The notes: a model not told the origin generated them from the letters alone. Shown: positions 7,997 through 19,100, counted from the stretch's first letter. The stretch: DNA of 25,969 bases from Gymnopilus junonius (GCA_015501075.1 JADNYJ010000440.1:1-25969); one strand, 5' to 3'. Numbers and translations: made by a program.

Positions 7997-9459
7997 TCAA
8001 GACGGCGCAGTTCCTTCACACCAAAACACCGTCAACAAAAAAGAAAGATCACGAAGAGCCAGAAATAAAGATAAAAACCCACCTTGGTTCCCACACCCCA
8101 CACCCGAAGGCCAATTCGCGGCCGTCTCCCCAGAGAGACACGAGCCGTTCCACAGTGAGCCTCCATCCGAGCCACTCCATTGACTGCATGCCACCTCGGT
8201 GAACGTGCCGTTAGAGCGCCGTGGCCGCTAGGGAAGAAACGGCAGAGCCTCCTGTGTCTTCACATATATCAAAGCTAGGGGAAAGGTAAGAGTCAGTTGG
8301 TCGTTGATAGATGATGCGATGTGATGAGATGAGATGAGATGTGATAAATTGCGGGCGAGGAACCGGGAACCAGGAACCAGGAGGGTATGTATAGGATTAG
8401 GATCAGGATTGGGATTATTATTACTCACTGGAAATTCTTCCCGTACTGATTTGTAGGCGTCGATTTTGTCTGTCCGCACCATTCCTAAAGCCACAAAAAA
8501 ACCGCAGGAGGTCAAACACCCGTCCAAATAAGAAAAAAAAAACCAAAGACCACGTACTTGATTCCCAGCAACAGGACTGCACACGCAATGATCAACCTCA
8601 ACCGAAAAGAGCAATCACACAGACGAGTCAGGACATACCACATATCCGTCACTTTCACGATGATGCTCGTGAATGGCCCCGTGAAGGAGGGCGAATACGG
8701 GTCCGCGCTGGCCGTCAGCGCAAAGCACCGTCCACAAGCATCCCCAGGACCCGTCCCAGGTGCGGATCCGAACGCCAGCTGGTTGATCGCGGCTGTGTAC
8801 CCACTAGCTGCTTTCCCGCATGCTACATAATTTGAAGGTAAATTCAATAAAATATCAAGTAGGTTCGCGCGCGGGGTTATGAGGGATTGGGATATTAAGT
8901 ATATATCACATACCTGGTTGATTACATCCAGTGTACATAGTGAACGAAGCTGACCCAGAAGGGAGCTGGACGTATCCTCCAGCGGAACTCGGGAGCGTGC
9001 CGGTACTGCTGGGCGCGCTAGAGGTGGGTTTAGTAGTTGTAGGGTTTGGGGTGGTCGTCGGAGCTGAGCTACTAGCTGCGCCAGGGAGACATTGGGAGTA
9101 ATCTATGTAGGAAGTTTAGTATTGGGTTTAGGAATTTGATTTTAAATAGAGGAAGTTTAAAGCGTGACTGACATGGGTTGATCACTGTGCATGTGGCGCC
9201 AGACACGCAAGCCGTCGCACCGCTCCAGCCCTTTCATTTACAATTCACATCCTCTGAATTATCAAGGATAGCAATAGGACAACGTACAGTCCCGCCACCT
9301 ATAATTCAACCAGAAACCCATCAGAAAACCCAATCTCTTCAAAAACAAGAAATACACCCAAGCAAATAACTCACACTGGCCATACAAGGACGCTTGCGCA
9401 TTAACAGAAACACCACCGAGACCAAGACCGAGAATCAACCCAACAGCGAACAGCGTCAT
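7997..9459 (-). CDS. GH45 endoglucanase with N-terminal CBM1 (two frame breaks in exon 8)
   Basis: Secreted beta-1,4-glucan hydrolase, probably acting on cellulose in plant wall material. Exons on the minus strand are 9375-9459, 9288-9298, 9173-9230, 8914-9102, 8639-8822, 8558-8576, 8429-8484, 8083-8274 and 7997-8013, about 270 aa. Signal peptide: residues 1-22. CBM1 (about 23-57): YGQCGGTGWSGATAC, SGATCTVINPYYSQC. A Ser/Thr/Pro linker (58-93) leads to the GH45 catalytic domain with GDACGRCFALTAS, VTDMCPVAGNQEWCGQT, HFDICEDTGGS, CSQWSGSDGGSLWNGSC and a C-terminal GCGNQGTAPS. The motifs fit the basidiomycete (subfamily C) type, which is related to expansins. In exon 8 the frame breaks near 8237-8239 and 8208-8213 (in-frame TAA at 8211-8213). 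Adding one T and one G to those short runs restores the family sequence and the splice phase, so a sequence error is more likely than a pseudogene. It has no linked partner among its neighbours. Confidence 0.88.
8275..8428 (-). other. Long intron with ATGAG repeats
   Basis: At 154 nt this is the longest intron of the GH45 gene. It holds a (GATGA)-type microsatellite near 8318-8343, written GATGAGATGAGATGAGATG on the plus strand. Donor GTGAGT, acceptor CCCTAG. Confidence 0.6.
9288..9298 (-). other. 11-nt microexon of the GH45 gene
   Basis: Eleven bases encode the end of Cys29 and Gly-Gly-Thr of the CBM1 motif QCGGTGWSG. They are flanked by TTATAG and GTACGT, between introns 9299-9374 and 9231-9287. 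Skipping it would remove the core of the cellulose-binding module. Confidence 0.75.
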
Positions 9460-10331
9460 CACCGAGCAAGAATGAAGGATATACCAGTGGTCGTGGATAT
9501 ATAGTGTTCTCACAAGGAACCTAAAACGTCCCAGTTAAATACCTCCCCCTTAAATGACCACCGCTTCCTATTTCCCTTCCCAACTTCCCGACCATCGTCA
9601 CCTGTCCGACGATTCACCTAGAAGGGTCAACTGAGACGAAAGCGAACGAACGAGAATTATCCGCTTGATTTACTCGGAAGAAAGAGCGTGTCATGTGTAC
9701 ACCCTCTCGCTAGTACTGTGCCAACCAACACCTTTTCTGCAGAATAAAACATTCGACTCAAGGAGGGGAAGACACGAAGAAGAAAGAAAAGCGTCCTTCA
9801 AACCAAGACGATCATTGCGTTAACGTCGAGGGGAGGAACATCACTGTGCTTCATTGAAGGAAATTAGACAGACTCATGACACAATGGGGTAGTATTGGCG
9901 ACGCCTAATCTTCGGGTGCGTTCGTCTTTTATACATCGAATCGTGCGCTATTTTTAAATCAAAATATTGAATCCGTGATCTGACGCGCTCACGCGTCCTA
10001 AGCACGTGAGTAAGTAATACATACGGGGTTTGTTTGATTCTTTGAATAATCATTTCAAATTCAAGCGACGAGAATCTAGTTATGTATCCCGCTGTAGCAT
10101 GGAAAGTTTTGAGGCGAACTATAGGTGACCAGAATATATATCCGAACCTACTGCGATACTTGATTTGAAAAAAAAATAATAAGCACTACTAGTAGTACTA
10201 TCCACGTCGTTCAAACAAAAACAACTATCCCCACCCTCAAAAACTCTCAATTCTCAACGCCGGCTCCCCTTCCTCCCCTCAAATCCCTTCCTACCCCCCC
10301 CCTCCACCCTTCCTCCCCTCCCCTCAAACCC
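9460..10331. other. Intergenic region
   Basis: About 870 bp between the GH45 start and the NCA2 stop, both on the minus strand. It presumably contains the GH45 promoter. Near 10270-10360 the plus strand is extremely C-rich (runs of CCCCTCCCC) and continues into the NCA2 coding end. No gene is seen. Confidence 0.5.
9498..9503 (-). promoter_or_regulatory. TATA-like box of the GH45 gene
   Basis: TATATA on the minus strand lies 38 nt upstream of the ATG at 9459. It argues for that start over an in-frame ATG at 9513, which would place a hydrophilic stretch ahead of the signal peptide. Confidence 0.35.
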
Positions 10332-12961
10332 TCAAAACCCCTCCCCTCCCCCTCCCCAACTCCTCCACATCCTCTGCACAACCAACATCTTCGCATCCCG
10401 ATCCAGCCTCGTATCCTCCAAATCCCCTAGATCCTCTAAAAACGGCTCACGTACCCCCTCGGGAAGGTGCGCGATAGCAAAGGACCGCAGGCGCGTGAGG
10501 GAGAGGATGAGCAGGCCGGTGGGGAGGGCGGGGATTGGGGAGGGCGTGGAGGTGGAGGTGGAAGTGGAGGTGGGAGGGGTGGTGCTGGGAAGAGTGGAGG
10601 TGGTGGTGGTGGAAGGGACTTGGACTTTAGATGGTTGGAGGAAAAGAATCCGTTCGATCCGTCTATAAATAACAAGATACAAAATAAACATGCATGGTAA
10701 TCAACATCCAGAAACCACAAAAAAAAAACAAAAGAAAAGGATCAAAAAACGAACCTCATCCGTTCCCAAGCCCCCCTCCTCTTCCCCCTCCCTCCAAACC
10801 TGCCTCTTTCCCAACCTCCACTCCACAGCCCCCATACGCTGGTGGTGAAGGCCCAGACGACGGCGAGGGCGGGAGCGACGCCGACGAATGCGAATGTGAG
10901 TTCTTGGGATTTGAGGAGGCGGTCGATGCCTGCAAGTGCTTGGTCGATGTCCACCTGGGGTTGAGGAGCAGAAACAGAGTGGGTAGGTTAGCTGGAGAAG
11001 AAGGAAAGGAGGCAAGCAAGCAGCAAGCAGAGAAATAGCAAGCAGAGAAGGAAAGAAAAGAAAGAAAGGAAAAAAGACAAATAACCCACCTTGGCTTTCT
11101 GAACCTGAATAAACACATTCCTCAACAACGTCCCCCTCAACGCCGATCGGAACGGGGTACGAATGTCCTCCTCATACGCCTCCATCACCGACGTCAGATC
11201 GCCCATCCTCACTCGGGCAGAAAGCGCTGCGAGCTGGGCGTCCGATAGGTGCATCGCGTCTCTCGCTAGGTCGAGCGTCATTCGGTTGAGGCTCTGTTGA
11301 GAAGAAGAAGGATCAGCAACCATGGTCGAAAGCACAATGATATACAGAGAGAGAATTTAAAATAAATAAAAAAGGAAAGAAAGGTATACACACCTCCAAA
11401 TCCGACTTGACCCCTTCCTGGCTAACCAAAATATCCCCCTTCCCGCCCGCCCTAACCGTATGCAACACCCCCACCAACGGCTCGACCAGCCACCCCCTCA
11501 CGAACCCCCTCACCGTCTCCCCGCGTCCCCAATCATATCTGCGAGAGCGGGGATCCACGAGGTGCGGGAGGAGTAGATGTATAGCGCGAGCGGGGGGAAG
11601 ATGAGGAGTTTAGGCCAGAGGCGCGTGAGGAGGGAGGGGCGTAGGAGGTGGAGGGTGTGCAGGGTGTGGATGTGGGTGTGGGTGAGTGTGGATAGGGTTT
11701 GGGAGAGTTTTTGGAGGGGTTGGATGGGGGAGGTTGGGCGAGGCTTGGAAGAGGTGGTGGTGGTGGAGACAGAGGCAGAGGCAGAGGAGGCAGCAGCATC
11801 CACCAACCGAACAAGCGTACACAAAAAAGAAGTATACTCCCGCTTATGCCTCGCCAGCGAATGCACTCTCAAGCTATTCGTGCTTCCCACCAGACCCTCC
11901 AGCGGCGTACGGAGCTGCGCGAGCTCTCCGAGCATCTCCGCGCGCTGGTCTCTCATGCCCTCTAGTGCCTTTCGTTTGTAGGTGCACTCCTGCTTGGTCA
12001 ACTCCAATGGGAGCACCAGGAAATGAGCGCCCAAACGGGCGGATTCGAGGAGGCCGCGTAAGACTCGGGAGAGCCCATGGAGGACGATGGTGAGCAGATG
12101 CGAGGCGGTTGAGGTTGGGGTTGATGATGAGGTGATGCTAGAGGTGGTGATAGTGGATGCTAAGTTGGGAGAGGCGAATAAGACAGCGAGGTTGAGGGAC
12201 TGGTGGTGTTGGAGGTGCGGGAAGCACGCAGTCACCAGTCGTCCTGGCTGCAATGTGAAATGCGACGAGGAACGGAGGAGATTGCGCAGAGAGGCCGGGG
12301 AGAACGTGGAGATGCTCAACGGAACACGCTGAGCACGAGCTTCACCTATGACCATAGAAGCGACATTGAACACGCGAAGTGGAAGGGCTACAGTAATATT
12401 ATCATATCAGCACATATCCACAAAAAAAATAAAAGAGAAATAGAAAAACTGACTCTCGAGCAAATACAGCGCCGTTTGCCATTGGGACACCTCAATCTCA
12501 GCCCACCACTCCGCCTCGGCCTCCACCGCCGTCGCCTGGCTCAAACACGCCTCCATCGCATCGCGATACAGCACCACTGTCAACTTGCCCACAATCGCCG
12601 CCTCCAGTGCTGCCTCCTCCGGATCCTGCTTCACATCCGCATCCGCACCTTCCTCCGCAAATTCTCCCTCTTCAACTGCAGCAAGTGTCCCAGTCATATA
12701 AAGCTTTCCCGTGCGCGAGATATCGATATCCTGCAGGGTCTGCAAAGCCTGGTGCACGTCGTCCGCGGTGAGGGTGCTTTTGGTGAGCGATACGAAGAGG
12801 GCGTGTAAACCCCATTTACGCTGGGCTATATCCCGAGTCTGAGAGGTAGCGTGTGTCTCTGTCCCAGTTTTTTCTTCTCTGGATCCTGGTCCTGGGGAGG
12901 TCGGTCGGGAAGCGGAGAGCTCCAGTGAGCGTGTAAAGTGCCCGACGAATTCCGAAGGCAT
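10332..12961 (-). CDS. NCA2: NCA2, mitochondrial regulator of ATP synthase gene expression (one frame break)
   Basis: NCA2 family: a nuclear-encoded mitochondrial membrane protein which in yeast acts, with NCA3, on expression of the mitochondrial ATP synthase subunit 6 and 8 genes. The exons are 12454-12961, 11394-12387, 11090-11293, 10755-10954 and 10332-10662 (minus strand), about 745 aa. Family features, in order: EWWAEIE...YLLETLPLRV (about 155-175), LTRLWPKLLIFPPLALYIY (membrane segment), GFVRGWLVEPLVGVL.TVR, ARVRMGDLTSVMEAYEEDIRTPFRSALRGTLLR, DIDQALAGIDRLLKSQELTFAFVGVAPAL (second membrane segment) and LEDLGDLED near the C-terminus. The frame breaks at the G-run at 11519-11522. One extra base there restores both GETVRGF and a phase-0 exon end. 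The C-terminus is unusually Gly-rich (GGGGEGF). Start: first ATG, followed by a long open frame. Confidence 0.9.
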
Positions 12962-13968
12962 TTCAAGCCTATTTTTCTATTAAAAGGAGGGTGGATGTGA
13001 GCAGAGAGGTATTTGAATTATATAAATAGAGGGTTTACCTGCTCTAAATTAGCGCAGATTGTTCATGAACAGAGTGCGGAGGAGTTGGGACTGACAACGG
13101 TCACGATATCGTGTTGCAAGTGGAAATCATTTCCCTTCTGGGGCTGCACAGCCACTCCCGCCGAATGCCCACTCTGCAGCAGCAACTTTGTCGGACGATC
13201 GATCAGAGGTATGAATCGAATTATGGAAACAAGCGTATTGCCGACCATCATCAGGTTAAGTATTCTCTTTCGTACTTTGTCACGTTTTGCTCATTGGCGT
13301 TATCAGATTTCTGATTCAATAACTATGACTCTCCGAGTCTGTCCCCTTTCACGATCAACCCGTCCCCGTCCCATCGTCATATTCCAATTTCCGAGTCCGC
13401 ATCACGATCCCTTTTCTCTGGGCTCTCTGTCCTCGTTGGGTTTCAAATTTCTAAATAATTGGGCCAGCATGGACATGTAGCTTTGGTGAGTTGCAAGTGA
13501 GTATTCGACTACACACTGCACTCCCGGAAGGGGGGCCAACGCTGTGTCTGATATCACAACTGCGCCGCGCCGCGCCGCAATGTATATATAGCCTGAAGCA
13601 ATAACTACTAGTGACTCAAAATTTGATGAGCAGGTTGATAGATCCCTGCCAGTGGCATGTTGGTTTCCACTCTGTATGATATATCGAACAAGAAGGTTGC
13701 TTCGCTTCACATTCCCTATGGTCCTGGTTGGGATGCCCGTCGGATTGATAAGCTGGTCTATCAAACGGTACTTTTTGTCTGCCGAATTATATACGTCACA
13801 GGTGAGTGTCCAGAGGTTGAACACTACAGTTGCATATGTCCTCCCACCATCTTTCTAGTTCTTTTTTGACCGCGTAGGCATCAAGTTAGCTAGCACCTAC
13901 CTCCAGGTTAGCACCAATGTCGCCCCTTGCTTGCTTCCTTTCGTAATTTACATTGTTGAGTCAATAGC
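12962..13968. other. Divergent intergenic region between NCA2 and the G-alpha gene
   Basis: About 1 kb that should hold the promoters of both flanking genes. TATA-like sequences are TATTTATA on the minus strand (13021-13028, about 60 nt from the NCA2 ATG) and TATATATA near 13583. A short GC-rich repeat (GCGCCGCGCCGCGCCGC) lies near 13562-13578. Several medium ORFs have no recognisable content. Confidence 0.45.
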
Positions 13969-15451
13969 ATGGGTTGCAAACGACCTTCCCGTTCCGAAAA
14001 AGACGCCAAGGCGCGTAAGTCTTCCAACCCATTCCTCTCGATTCCTAGAGTATACTTAATCTACAGTTTCCTTTCAGGAAGCGATGAGATAGACCGCCAG
14101 CTGATGACCGAGGCTCTCAAGACGAAGAAAGAAATCAAGATGCTGCTCTTAGAATCTGGGAATGCGGGCGGGGTTCGTCTTTCTTTTTCCGTTCGCTCAC
14201 AACTAATACGATTTGGCACATGTTCTTATTATTCTCGTTTCATGGGATGCTCTTTGTCTCTATCTCTATACGATCAGGCGGAGTTGCTCAGACAGTTGAA
14301 GTTAATCTATCAAGGCTATACTGCATCTGAACGGGAGGCATACAAGGAGGTCATCTTTTCGAACGCCATCCAAGCTATGAGGTGCGTCGACTTGGTAACG
14401 ACCCATTCCTCCTCTTCCTTGCTTGCATCAACGAAATTACGTTCCAGTAGATCCATTCTAGAAGCTCTCCCCGACCTCAGCCTGACACTTTCCCCTGACA
14501 ATGACGCATCCTCCGCTATCATTCTCTCTCATCCCTCTCATCCCAATCAAGCCGAATACAAAATCCTCCCTCGAGATATCGCAGACGCCATACACACTCT
14601 CTGGCACGACCCAGCCATCCAAGCAGTCATCCGTCGCTCGAACGAGTTCGACATGAACGACTCAGCAATATATTACTTCAGCACCATAGACCGCCTGGCA
14701 TTGCCGGGGTACCTCCCTACCGACCAGGATATTTTGAGGTGCCGATTTGAAACAACAGGGATTAGCGAGACGAGTTTTGTAGTCGAGGGTGTCATGTACA
14801 AGTTTTTCTATCCAGGGGCTCAGAGAGGGGAGAGGAAGAAGTGGATCCATCAATTCAAAAATGTGACCGCAGTGGTATTCGCAGTCAACTTGGCTGAGTA
14901 CGATGAGATGCCATGCGATAAGAGCACGGTGGGGCATATATCCCTATTAGTTTAAATGATCCTAATCCTACTCTTCTCTTCTCTTCTCTGAATATTCTAT
15001 TTTAGACTCATTTGCAAGAAGCGATATCTGACTTTGACTCTATATGCAATTCGAAATGGCTCTCACAAACGTCTTTCGTACACCTCCCATTTTTCTTTCT
15101 AAATCATTTCTAACCCCTCTCATTGACTAGATTCTCCTCTTCAATCACACCGACCATTTTGCCGATAAGCTTCCCCATACACCCCTCGGGACTATTTCCG
15201 AGGCGGAAACGACTCCGATGCAGCCCTTGACTATCTCTTGCATCGATTCGTAAGCCTGAATCAATCCTCAGCCCAAAGGCAAATATATATCCATTATTAT
15301 TGTTCTAACGATCCTTCAAAAAGTGGGGCGTACGTGCCTATCGTGTTCTTGAAGAAATTTGATTATGAAATTGACCAACTCCCATAGCCATTTGTCTTCT
15401 ATACAGGATATTCTTCTGCAATTGGACCTCCGTCGTAGGCGACTTTTGTGA
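13969..15451 (+). CDS. G-protein alpha subunit-like protein with degenerate GTP-binding boxes
   Basis: The exons are 13969-14014, 14078-14172, 14278-14381, 14448-14928, 15006-15077, 15131 to about 15342, and 15407-15451, about 351 aa, the usual G-alpha length. N-terminus MGCKRPSRSEKDAK has Gly2 and Cys3 for lipid modification. Conserved parts: KEIKMLLL, KLIYQGYTASEREAYKEVIFSNAIQAM, switch I LRCRFETTGISET (Arg181, Thr184), QRGERKKWIHQFKNVTAVVFAVNLAEYDE with Gln207, DSICNSKW, RFVSLNQ and C-terminal LRRRRLL. The P-loop GAGESGKST reads ESGNAGGAE, DVGGQ reads YPGAQ, NKKD reads NHTD, and TCAT reads YCSN. Strong GTP binding is therefore doubtful. A one-base frame break lies near 15183-15190 (TPL to DYF). 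The last donor is uncertain (15334 or 15343). Divergent G-alpha paralogues are known in basidiomycetes. Its coupling is unknown. Confidence 0.85.
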
Positions 15452-16034
15452 TGGAAGGTGGCAGAAATATAAAGGAACATCCCTCAGTATACTCCTTGAG
15501 AGACTAGTTGCTGGATCATCATCATGACACACCATCGTATGTTAATTTTCCTCACCATGTTACATGGCGAGGATACGCTTGATAATACGTACTTTTTGAA
15601 AAGCGCTCTTGTTGCCCTAAATTTGAATCATGCAGGCATCAGAACACACAGCCTCACACGCCCACAAACACCCCTCTTTCGGAAATATTTCCCATTTTAG
15701 TCTCCAGTTCATGCTATGCGAAGTGAATCCTTCACATAAAAGCTATGCCGCTGGCATACTTGCTCTGAAAATCTTTCTTCACCACTTTTCCCATTATAGC
15801 TCCCCGGTCCGAACATGCGCGTGCCATCTTGACACCATCCATGCCCAGGCCAGGCCTCCCAGGTCCGGTCCCCAACTTAGACTCCAGCGGTTGCGCCGGG
15901 TGCACATGTGGCGTTTTCAAGTTTAGTTTGATAACCACCCCTTGGCGCTGAATCGCTTATAAAGGAAGCGCGGGTCATCTTGCTTCCCTTGCTTTATACT
16001 TACATCTTCTTATCGATATCGATCGCACACAGCC
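15452..16034. other. Intergenic region
   Basis: About 580 bp with no convincing gene. Its right end is a clear promoter-like stretch with a TATA box and a pyrimidine-rich leader for the gene at 16035. Confidence 0.5.
15958..15963 (+). promoter_or_regulatory. TATA box
   Basis: TATAAA in the context CTTATAAAGG, 71 nt upstream of the ATG at 16035 and followed by a CT-rich tract, a typical core-promoter layout for a strongly expressed fungal gene. Confidence 0.5.
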
Positions 16035-16618
16035 ATGTCGTCAGAGACTGAAGCAGCCCACAAAGAATCATCTAATAATTCCAGGTAAGTGGGTGGATCC
16101 CAATCCAGTATTTCCTTTGGGTGAGAGTGCACGGCTCGCTAATCGTGAGCGTCTACTAGTCTTGGAGGAGGGAAAGTCGCTGAAGGGGAACAGACGAACC
16201 TGGGAGAGACTGATACTAACCAGAATCCGACCACTGGATCTGGCTCCTATAAAGATTCTACGACTGGTTCTGGGAACCAAGAAACGGGCGCAGAGACACG
16301 CACAGGTGTTACATCGTCTAGCCAGGGCGCTTCTGCTCGTACGTGTCTATTTGCGTTTCTTTCTCGTCATTTTCAATTAGTCTATATGAATTCATTGAAC
16401 TAGAACCGAAACCTGATGACGAGGAAGAAGAGGAGGAGGAAGAGGAGGAAAGTTCAGACGATGATGCACCACAATTCAAATGGGGGTACGCTTGTCCTTC
16501 GCATGAAATAGAATCTGAGCTCTACAATCTAACCACCTCATTTTCTTGCAGTGCCGCTCGCGGTCCAGTTACCTCCAACGTTAAAGGCCAGCAACCGCGA
16601 CCTAAGCCCCATAAATGA
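16035..16618 (+). CDS. Small acidic low-complexity protein, unknown function
   Basis: Not recognised. The model is join(16035..16084, 16160..16338, 16404..16485, 16552..16618), 125 aa. All three introns have GT-AG ends and the phases close exactly. The protein is hydrophilic throughout and probably disordered. A Gly/Ser/Thr/Gln-rich segment (TTGSGSYKDSTTGSGNQETG) is followed by a run of ten Glu and DDD (EEESSDDDAPQFKWG), then a basic tail (GQQPRPKPHK). There is no signal peptide or membrane segment. A good TATA box upstream suggests active transcription. An acidic tract with a basic tail could suit a chaperone-like or nuclear role, but this is speculation. It is convergent with the next gene. 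Confidence 0.6.
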
Positions 16619-16826
16619 TCCTCTGTTGCACCTAAGGAACCTATGCACTAAATATCATCCATCCTTGTCCCAAGTACATATCGAAAAAAATAAAGTACAA
16701 ATTTGACATAGTATGAGTACAACGACGTAACCCTGTTATAACAACATTTCAGAGTTCAGACACCGAATAAAAAAGCCCGAGAAACCTTTTAGATCAAAAG
16801 AGAGAACTACACCTGGAAGTGACTAT

Positions 16827-19100
16827 TTAAGTAAACGCTCCAGGAATAGCAGGCGTATATACCATCCCAGACGGAGCCGGTGCAGGTTGCCTAGACTGCT
16901 GACTAGATTGAGCTCCTTGCTGACCAGTAGCAGCGCCAGTATTCAAGGGCGTGGTAGTAGTCTGTTGAACCGAAGAGTTTGTCTGGCCAGGAGAAGCGCT
17001 TTGATAGACATAAACCGGAGCAGGAGCGACCATAGGCTGATAAGAAGCATATCCAGCAGGAGCGTACATCATGGCTTGTTGCGATTGCTGACCACCAGAT
17101 GACCCAGACGAAGATGTTGGATTATCCCCAGCCTGCTTTTGTGCGGGCTGCATTGCTGCTGCAGGGGCAGCAACTGGAAACGCAGGATAAGCCGGGTATG
17201 GATAGGATTGATACTGCATAGGATAGGGTATTGGCGAGAGGTATGGACCGGCGTACTTTTCGTCTGCGTCCGTATCAGTCGTTTCAACAGAAGACGAAGT
17301 ATGTCGTTTCCTCGGATGGCCACTCTTTTCATGGTGTCGGTGGTGATGTTGAGGGGACCGATGATGCTGATGGTGGTGGTGGTAATGATGATGATGCGGC
17401 TTCCTTTTATTATCCGAAGATTTTCCGCTATGTTTGGAGGGAGAAAGAGGTGCGGCAAGAGCTGCCGCTACAGCTCTGCCGAGGCTCGTACGGTCCGTTC
17501 CAGTTCTATTACTACCGCTCAACAGGTCCAACGTAGCACTGCTCCTCCTGGACCCTGCAAGCATGGAACGATACCACGACGAAAGAGGTTTAGTTTTCTT
17601 CTTCTTCATATGCCCAAGGCCCACACCTGGCTTATAATCAACAGTAACACGCTCATGCGACACCCATGGCATACGATAGAGCGTCTTGAAGAACCTCTCA
17701 ACTGGGCTGAGTTCAGAAGAAAAAGACGGATCGTAATGTGACTGTCTATGTCTGGAATCGAGGATATCAGGTGAAGAAGGAGATGAACCAAGGGTCATTT
17801 CGCGATAGTCAGGTGCCAAGCTTGGGTGAGCATCGACAGGAGACTGAATAGGCTCGATTGGTGGCGGCTCAGAATTTCTAGGGGCAGTTTGAGGGACGTT
17901 CTGAGTTTCAGGCTCAGGCTGTGGCTCATGGTGGACTGTCAGCTATGGGCTGCTGAGATGGAGAATGGGAAGAGGAATGTAGAAGGCCAGGGATCAGTGA
18001 CGGTGGCGGCACGCGCTGAGGAGGAGGGACTTGAGACGTCCTCTGACTAATCGCTGAACTTGAAGAAATACGAGGTATCTCGGCAGGAGCACGCGGCTGA
18101 GGTTGAGCAGACACATGCGAACTGTGGAATGATGCTGGACGAAGTGGTGCAAGGGGCGCAAGGGGTTCAGAGACGTATGAAAGCCCCGGGCTACTGACTT
18201 GCTGGGGTACAACAGGAGGCGTTGGAAGAGGACCGCGTGAGTTACGATGTGTAGGCTGCGAATCGGGGTCGTTGCCATACAGCATCACAGTCGTCCTCTC
18301 GACTGGGTTACTGTAAGATCCTTCACTTTGGAGGTTCTCAATGAGGCGGACGCCCTTGAGGAGCGAAAAGGTGACTACCACCTAGTTCCGGGTCGAAGTT
18401 GCCTGGTAAAACGTTGTGATTGGAGTCGTGTTGTGGTACGTCGCTGAGTCGCACGACAGCGGTGGAGGAGATTCTGGTATAGGCGACACAGGAGTGGGCC
18501 GGTAAGGGTCGAACGAGATGGCCCAGCTCCAGTAACTGGGGTGACAGGATTAGAGGTGTAGAGAGGAAGGTTATTTCCGGTGGACATTCCTGTTACAACG
18601 GTCGCTATGTCTTCCGCATCAGTTGCCTCGAAATACTCCCAGCCTGTTCTTTCCGAAGACGCCGGAAGATCCGTAGCCAAATACCGTCTTGGGCAGTCTT
18701 CGAATGCCTTTGACAAAGCCACCAACAAACGACTTCTTCTTCCGAGGACGAGGAACCGCAGGGCTGAAGTCGGTAGGGTTAGACTCGCTATTTGTTTTGT
18801 CAAATCGTTCGGACGACGAGCAACAGAACTTTGATGCATGTAATCGTCTTCTCCATCTGTCATAGGTGTCCTATTTATGACATGCAGCGGGTGAGGATAT
18901 GGGTTATGAAGCCGGTCGTGAATTGCTGTGGGGACGCCGATGGGCTGAGGAACTGGAGGGCCTGAAGGAATCTGCTGGTTATTGTGCCATGGCTGCGTAT
19001 TCGTAGCAGAGTTGTATTGCGAATATGGTAAATTTTGAGCGAGAGATGGATTGAGAGAGGCTGAAGGCCTCATTCGATTTGCGGACGAATAGTTGTCCAT
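16827..19100 (-). CDS. Large low-complexity basidiomycete protein, unknown function (frame interrupted)
   Basis: Unknown function. By memory only, the style resembles uncharacterised proteins of Agaricomycetes. The span would encode about 755 aa. Order: a Gln/Asn/Pro-rich N-terminus (MDNYSSANRMRPSAS...), a basic block PRPRKKKSFVGGFVKGIRRL, MSTGNNLPLYTSNPVTP, SFDPYRPTPVSPIPES, LKGVRLIENLQSEGSYSNPVE, a Pro-rich stretch, PVERFFKTLYRMPWVSHERVTVDYKPG, a His-rich region (HHHHYHHHHQHH), and a Gln/Ala/Tyr/Pro-rich tail. These blocks fall in different frames, with shifts near 18826-18835, 18641-18657 and 18520-18523, an in-frame TAG at 18383-18385, and a shift near 17926-17932. No intron large enough explains them. 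It is either a decaying gene or an error-rich sequence. A possible 5' UTR intron lies near 19105-19158. Confidence 0.5.

Noticed and set aside
8208..8239. Tiny intron explaining the GH45 frame break
   Set aside because: The only GT...AG pair there gives 13 nt, far below any plausible intron length.
10436..12093. Several long Pro- or Gly-rich ORFs on both strands
   Set aside because: They are shadow frames of the GC-rich NCA2 exons; the NCA2 frame carries the family motifs.
12203..12808. Plus-strand 201-aa ORF
   Set aside because: Lies opposite NCA2 exons 1 and 2 and crosses their intron; no motif.
13013..13824. ORFs of up to 155 aa on either strand between NCA2 and the G-alpha gene
   Set aside because: No family resemblance and no consistent splice pattern; probably promoter DNA.
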